DNA of 7,225 nt from Blastocatellia bacterium (lineage in GTDB: Bacteria > Acidobacteriota > Blastocatellia > Pyrinomonadales > Pyrinomonadaceae), in NCBI GenBank assembly GCA_013695195.1, contig JACDAY010000111.1, forward strand, positions 1 through 7,225. The letters run 5' to 3'. This document shows, piece after piece, positions 5,701 through 7,225 of the stretch. How positions within the stretch are numbered: the first letter of the stretch is position 1; each line of letters starts with the position of its first letter. Both the position numbers and the translations under genes were made by a program. Below the pieces are notes generated by a model. The model had not been told where the DNA came from, searched no databases, and saw only the letters and a list, made by a program, of their open reading frames with translations.

Positions 5701-7180
5701 ACCGGAGGAGATCACGCGGGATATTCCGAATATCGGCGAGAATATGCTTCGTGATCTGGACGAATCGGGGATTATCCGAATCGGCGCGCAAGTTCGGCCG
5801 GGCTCGATCCTGGTCGGAAAAGTTACGCCCAAGGGCGAGACACAGCTGACCGCTGAAGAAAAACTTCTCCGCGCGATCTTTGGTGAAAAAGCCGGCGATG
5901 TTAAGGACGCTTCGCTGACGTGCCCGCCGGGAATCGACGGGACGGTCGTTGATGTTCAGGTTTTCACCCGCAAGGGACAGGACAAGGACGAACGCTCGCT
6001 TGATATCGAGGGAATGGAGGAAGACGATCTTCGCCGCGATCTCGAAGACGAAATTCGAATTCTGCAGGAGCAGCGTGACGAACGTATCTATGAGCTGTTC
6101 GACGGACGAAAGCTGACCAAGGATTTGACCGACGGCAAGGATGTCCGCATCAAGAAAGGCGAAACGCTGAGCCGCAAAGCACTTCGTGATATCGATGTCA
6201 AAGTTTTACGAAAAGCCGAGGTTTCCGCCGGATCAATCGATATAACGGCGGAAGTAAAAGAGTACGAGCAGCGCACCGACCGCCAGATCAACATCTTGAG
6301 CGACATCTACGAGGAAAAGATCACCAAGCTCAAGCAGGGTGACGAGCTTCCTCCGGGCGTTATCAAAATGGTCAAGGTGTTTGTCGCGATGAAGCGCAAA
6401 TTGAGCGTTGGCGACAAGATGGCCGGGCGCCACGGCAATAAAGGCGTTATCGCCCGCATTCTGCCTGAAGAAGACATGCCATATCTGCCGGACGGAACGC
6501 CGGTCGAGATCGTGCTCAATCCGCTCGGCGTGCCGTCGCGTATGAACGTCGGGCAAATTCTCGAGACGCATCTCGGATGGGCCGCACGCGTGCTTGGCCT
6601 ACACTTTGCGACGCCGGTCTTTGACGGTGCGAGCGAGAAAGAGATCAAGAAATATATCGGCGACGCCAACGGAGTTTACGATGAATTAAAACTTCCGCCT
6701 TCGGTTGGACTCTCGGGCAAAACGCGGCTTTACGACGGTTTGACGGGCGATCAGTTCGAGCAGAAAGTAACTGTCGGTTACATATACATGCTCAAGCTTT
6801 CGCACCTTGTGGACGATAAGATCCACGCACGCTCGATCGGGCCATACTCGCTCATCACGCAACAGCCTCTGGGTGGTAAAGCCCAATTCGGCGGACAGCG
6901 TTTCGGCGAAATGGAAGTGTGGGCGCTCGAAGCATACGGCGCCGCTCATATTTTGCAGGAGCTTCTGACCTGTAAATCCGACGACGTGGCCGGCCGCTCG
7001 AAGATCTACGAAACGATCGTCAAAGGCGTTTCAAACTTCGAGCCCGGAATTCCGGAATCGTTTAACGTTTTGGTTCGCGAGCTGCAGTCGCTCTGTCTCG
7101 ATGTCGAGCTTATTACGGAAGACGAGATCGATCCGGAAGAAGTGGCGGCAGGCGTCGATGCAATTGTAGGGGTGGACTAA
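2729..7180 (+). CDS. rpoB: DNA-directed RNA polymerase subunit beta
   Basis: Beta pairs with beta-prime to form the RNA polymerase active centre and contacts the template, the initiating nucleotides and the nascent RNA. The 1483-residue product is longer than E. coli beta (1342). Landmarks in order are: the N-terminal FSKI...IPNLIEIQ (26-42); a double zinc-ribbon-like insert (about 92-150); [20 protein letters not shown] (212-231); the rifampicin-binding region (609-639); [16 protein letters not shown] (658-673); [10 protein letters not shown] (956-965); a charged helical insert at about 1085-1200 where E. coli also has one; [13 protein letters not shown] (1228-1240), with active-site lysines K1230 and K1238 aligning with E. 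coli K1065 and K1073; and [28 protein letters not shown] (1379-1406). A short acidic tail follows position 1460. The insert that E. coli has before ATPVFDGA is absent here (1294-1301). The ATG at 2729 has no Shine-Dalgarno sequence, yet a stop codon at 2690 leaves no other normal upstream start. rpoC should follow. Confidence 0.98.
   Translation: [1483 protein letters not shown]
3011..3166 (+). other. Double zinc-ribbon-like insert in RpoB
   Basis: These codons cover beta residues 95-146. Eight cysteines fall in two four-Cys sets: C95-x-C97 with C110-x2-C113, and C129-x2-C132 with C143-x2-C146. The second set is a textbook zinc-ribbon pattern. The insert interrupts the beta1 (protrusion) region. 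In E. coli a sequence ending in LGEPVFD leads directly into the conserved QECQ, whereas here about 60 residues intervene before QECQERG (159-165). I recall similar inserts in Acidobacteriota RpoB, so this is probably a lineage marker. Its function is not known to me; metal binding is predicted from the spacing only. Confidence 0.85.
4553..4645 (+). other. Rifampicin-binding region of RpoB
   Basis: Residues 609-639 correspond to E. coli beta 507-537. The positions most often altered in rifampicin resistance keep the sensitive-type residue: L613, Q615, D618, H628 and S633, matching E. coli L511, Q513, D516, H526 and S531. Two mild differences are T620 where E. coli has N518 and L632 where it has I530. 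The sequence predicts a rifampicin-sensitive enzyme, uptake aside. Confidence 0.8.
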
Positions 7181-7186
7181 AGATAA

Positions 7187-7214
7187 GTCGTGAGTCGAGA
7201 GTCGAGAGTCGAGA
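7187..7214. repeat. Tandem heptamer repeat after rpoB
   Basis: Four consecutive 7-nt units lie 6 nt after the rpoB stop codon: gtcgtga once, then gtcgaga three times. The tract is close to the window edge; the nine bases after the next two do not continue it. It sits in what should be the rpoB-rpoC spacer. Such short heptamer arrays are prone to slippage and can differ in copy number between strains. Confidence 0.85.
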
Positions 7215-7225
7215 GCAGGATGCTC

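Noticed and set aside
4754..5791. Minus-strand 345-residue open frame inside rpoB
   Set aside because: It lies wholly antisense to highly conserved RpoB sequence, has no recognisable domain, and is explained by codon bias of the sense gene.
7187..7214. CRISPR-like array after rpoB
   Set aside because: The units are 7 nt and contiguous, without spacers, so it is a simple tandem repeat.
1..7225. A previously undescribed multi-gene system such as defence, secretion or biosynthesis
   Set aside because: All coding capacity is accounted for by four universal genes. The unusual content is limited to protein extensions and noncoding spacers.

Overview
The window is a housekeeping block from a bacterial chromosome with four complete genes on the + strand, in the classic order rplA (L1), rplJ (L10), rplL (L7/L12), rpoB (RNA polymerase beta). 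rplK would be expected just upstream and rpoC just downstream, but both lie outside the window. I see no mobile element, tRNA, rRNA, CRISPR array, prophage gene or defence gene. The novelty here lies in lineage-specific additions to core proteins and in the spacers between genes.

Organism: base composition looks moderate. The beta subunit carries a cysteine-rich zinc-ribbon insert near its N-terminus that I recall from Acidobacteriota RpoB sequences. Together with heptamer-periodic repeats in two intergenic spacers, this suggests an acidobacterium, perhaps of the Blastocatellia/Pyrinomonadaceae group. This is inference from memory, not a database match.

Layout: rplA (30-722) and rplJ (741-1607) are 18 nt apart and almost certainly co-transcribed. 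L10 has a normal N-terminal core but an unusual acidic, low-complexity C-terminal tail of about 117 residues. A 350-nt spacer (1608-1957) then separates rplJ from rplL. It holds two perfect small hairpins, a segment with competing pairing options, a large imperfect inverted repeat made of degenerate 7-nt units, and a weak candidate promoter. rplL (1958-2347) is ordinary. A second long spacer (2348-2728) contains a 12-nt palindrome, a perfect 8-bp GC-rich hairpin, a second longer hairpin and a weak candidate promoter. rpoB (2729-7180) begins without a visible Shine-Dalgarno sequence. The window ends in a short tandem repeat of the heptamer gtcgaga.

How the genes work together: L1 forms the ribosomal L1 stalk, and L10 anchors several L7/L12 dimers to form the factor-binding stalk. 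Beta is the catalytic partner of beta-prime in RNA polymerase. L7/L12 is needed in several copies per ribosome and beta at far lower levels than ribosomal proteins. Long structured spacers before rplL and before rpoB are therefore plausible places to separate their expression, as attenuation between rplL and rpoB does in Escherichia coli.
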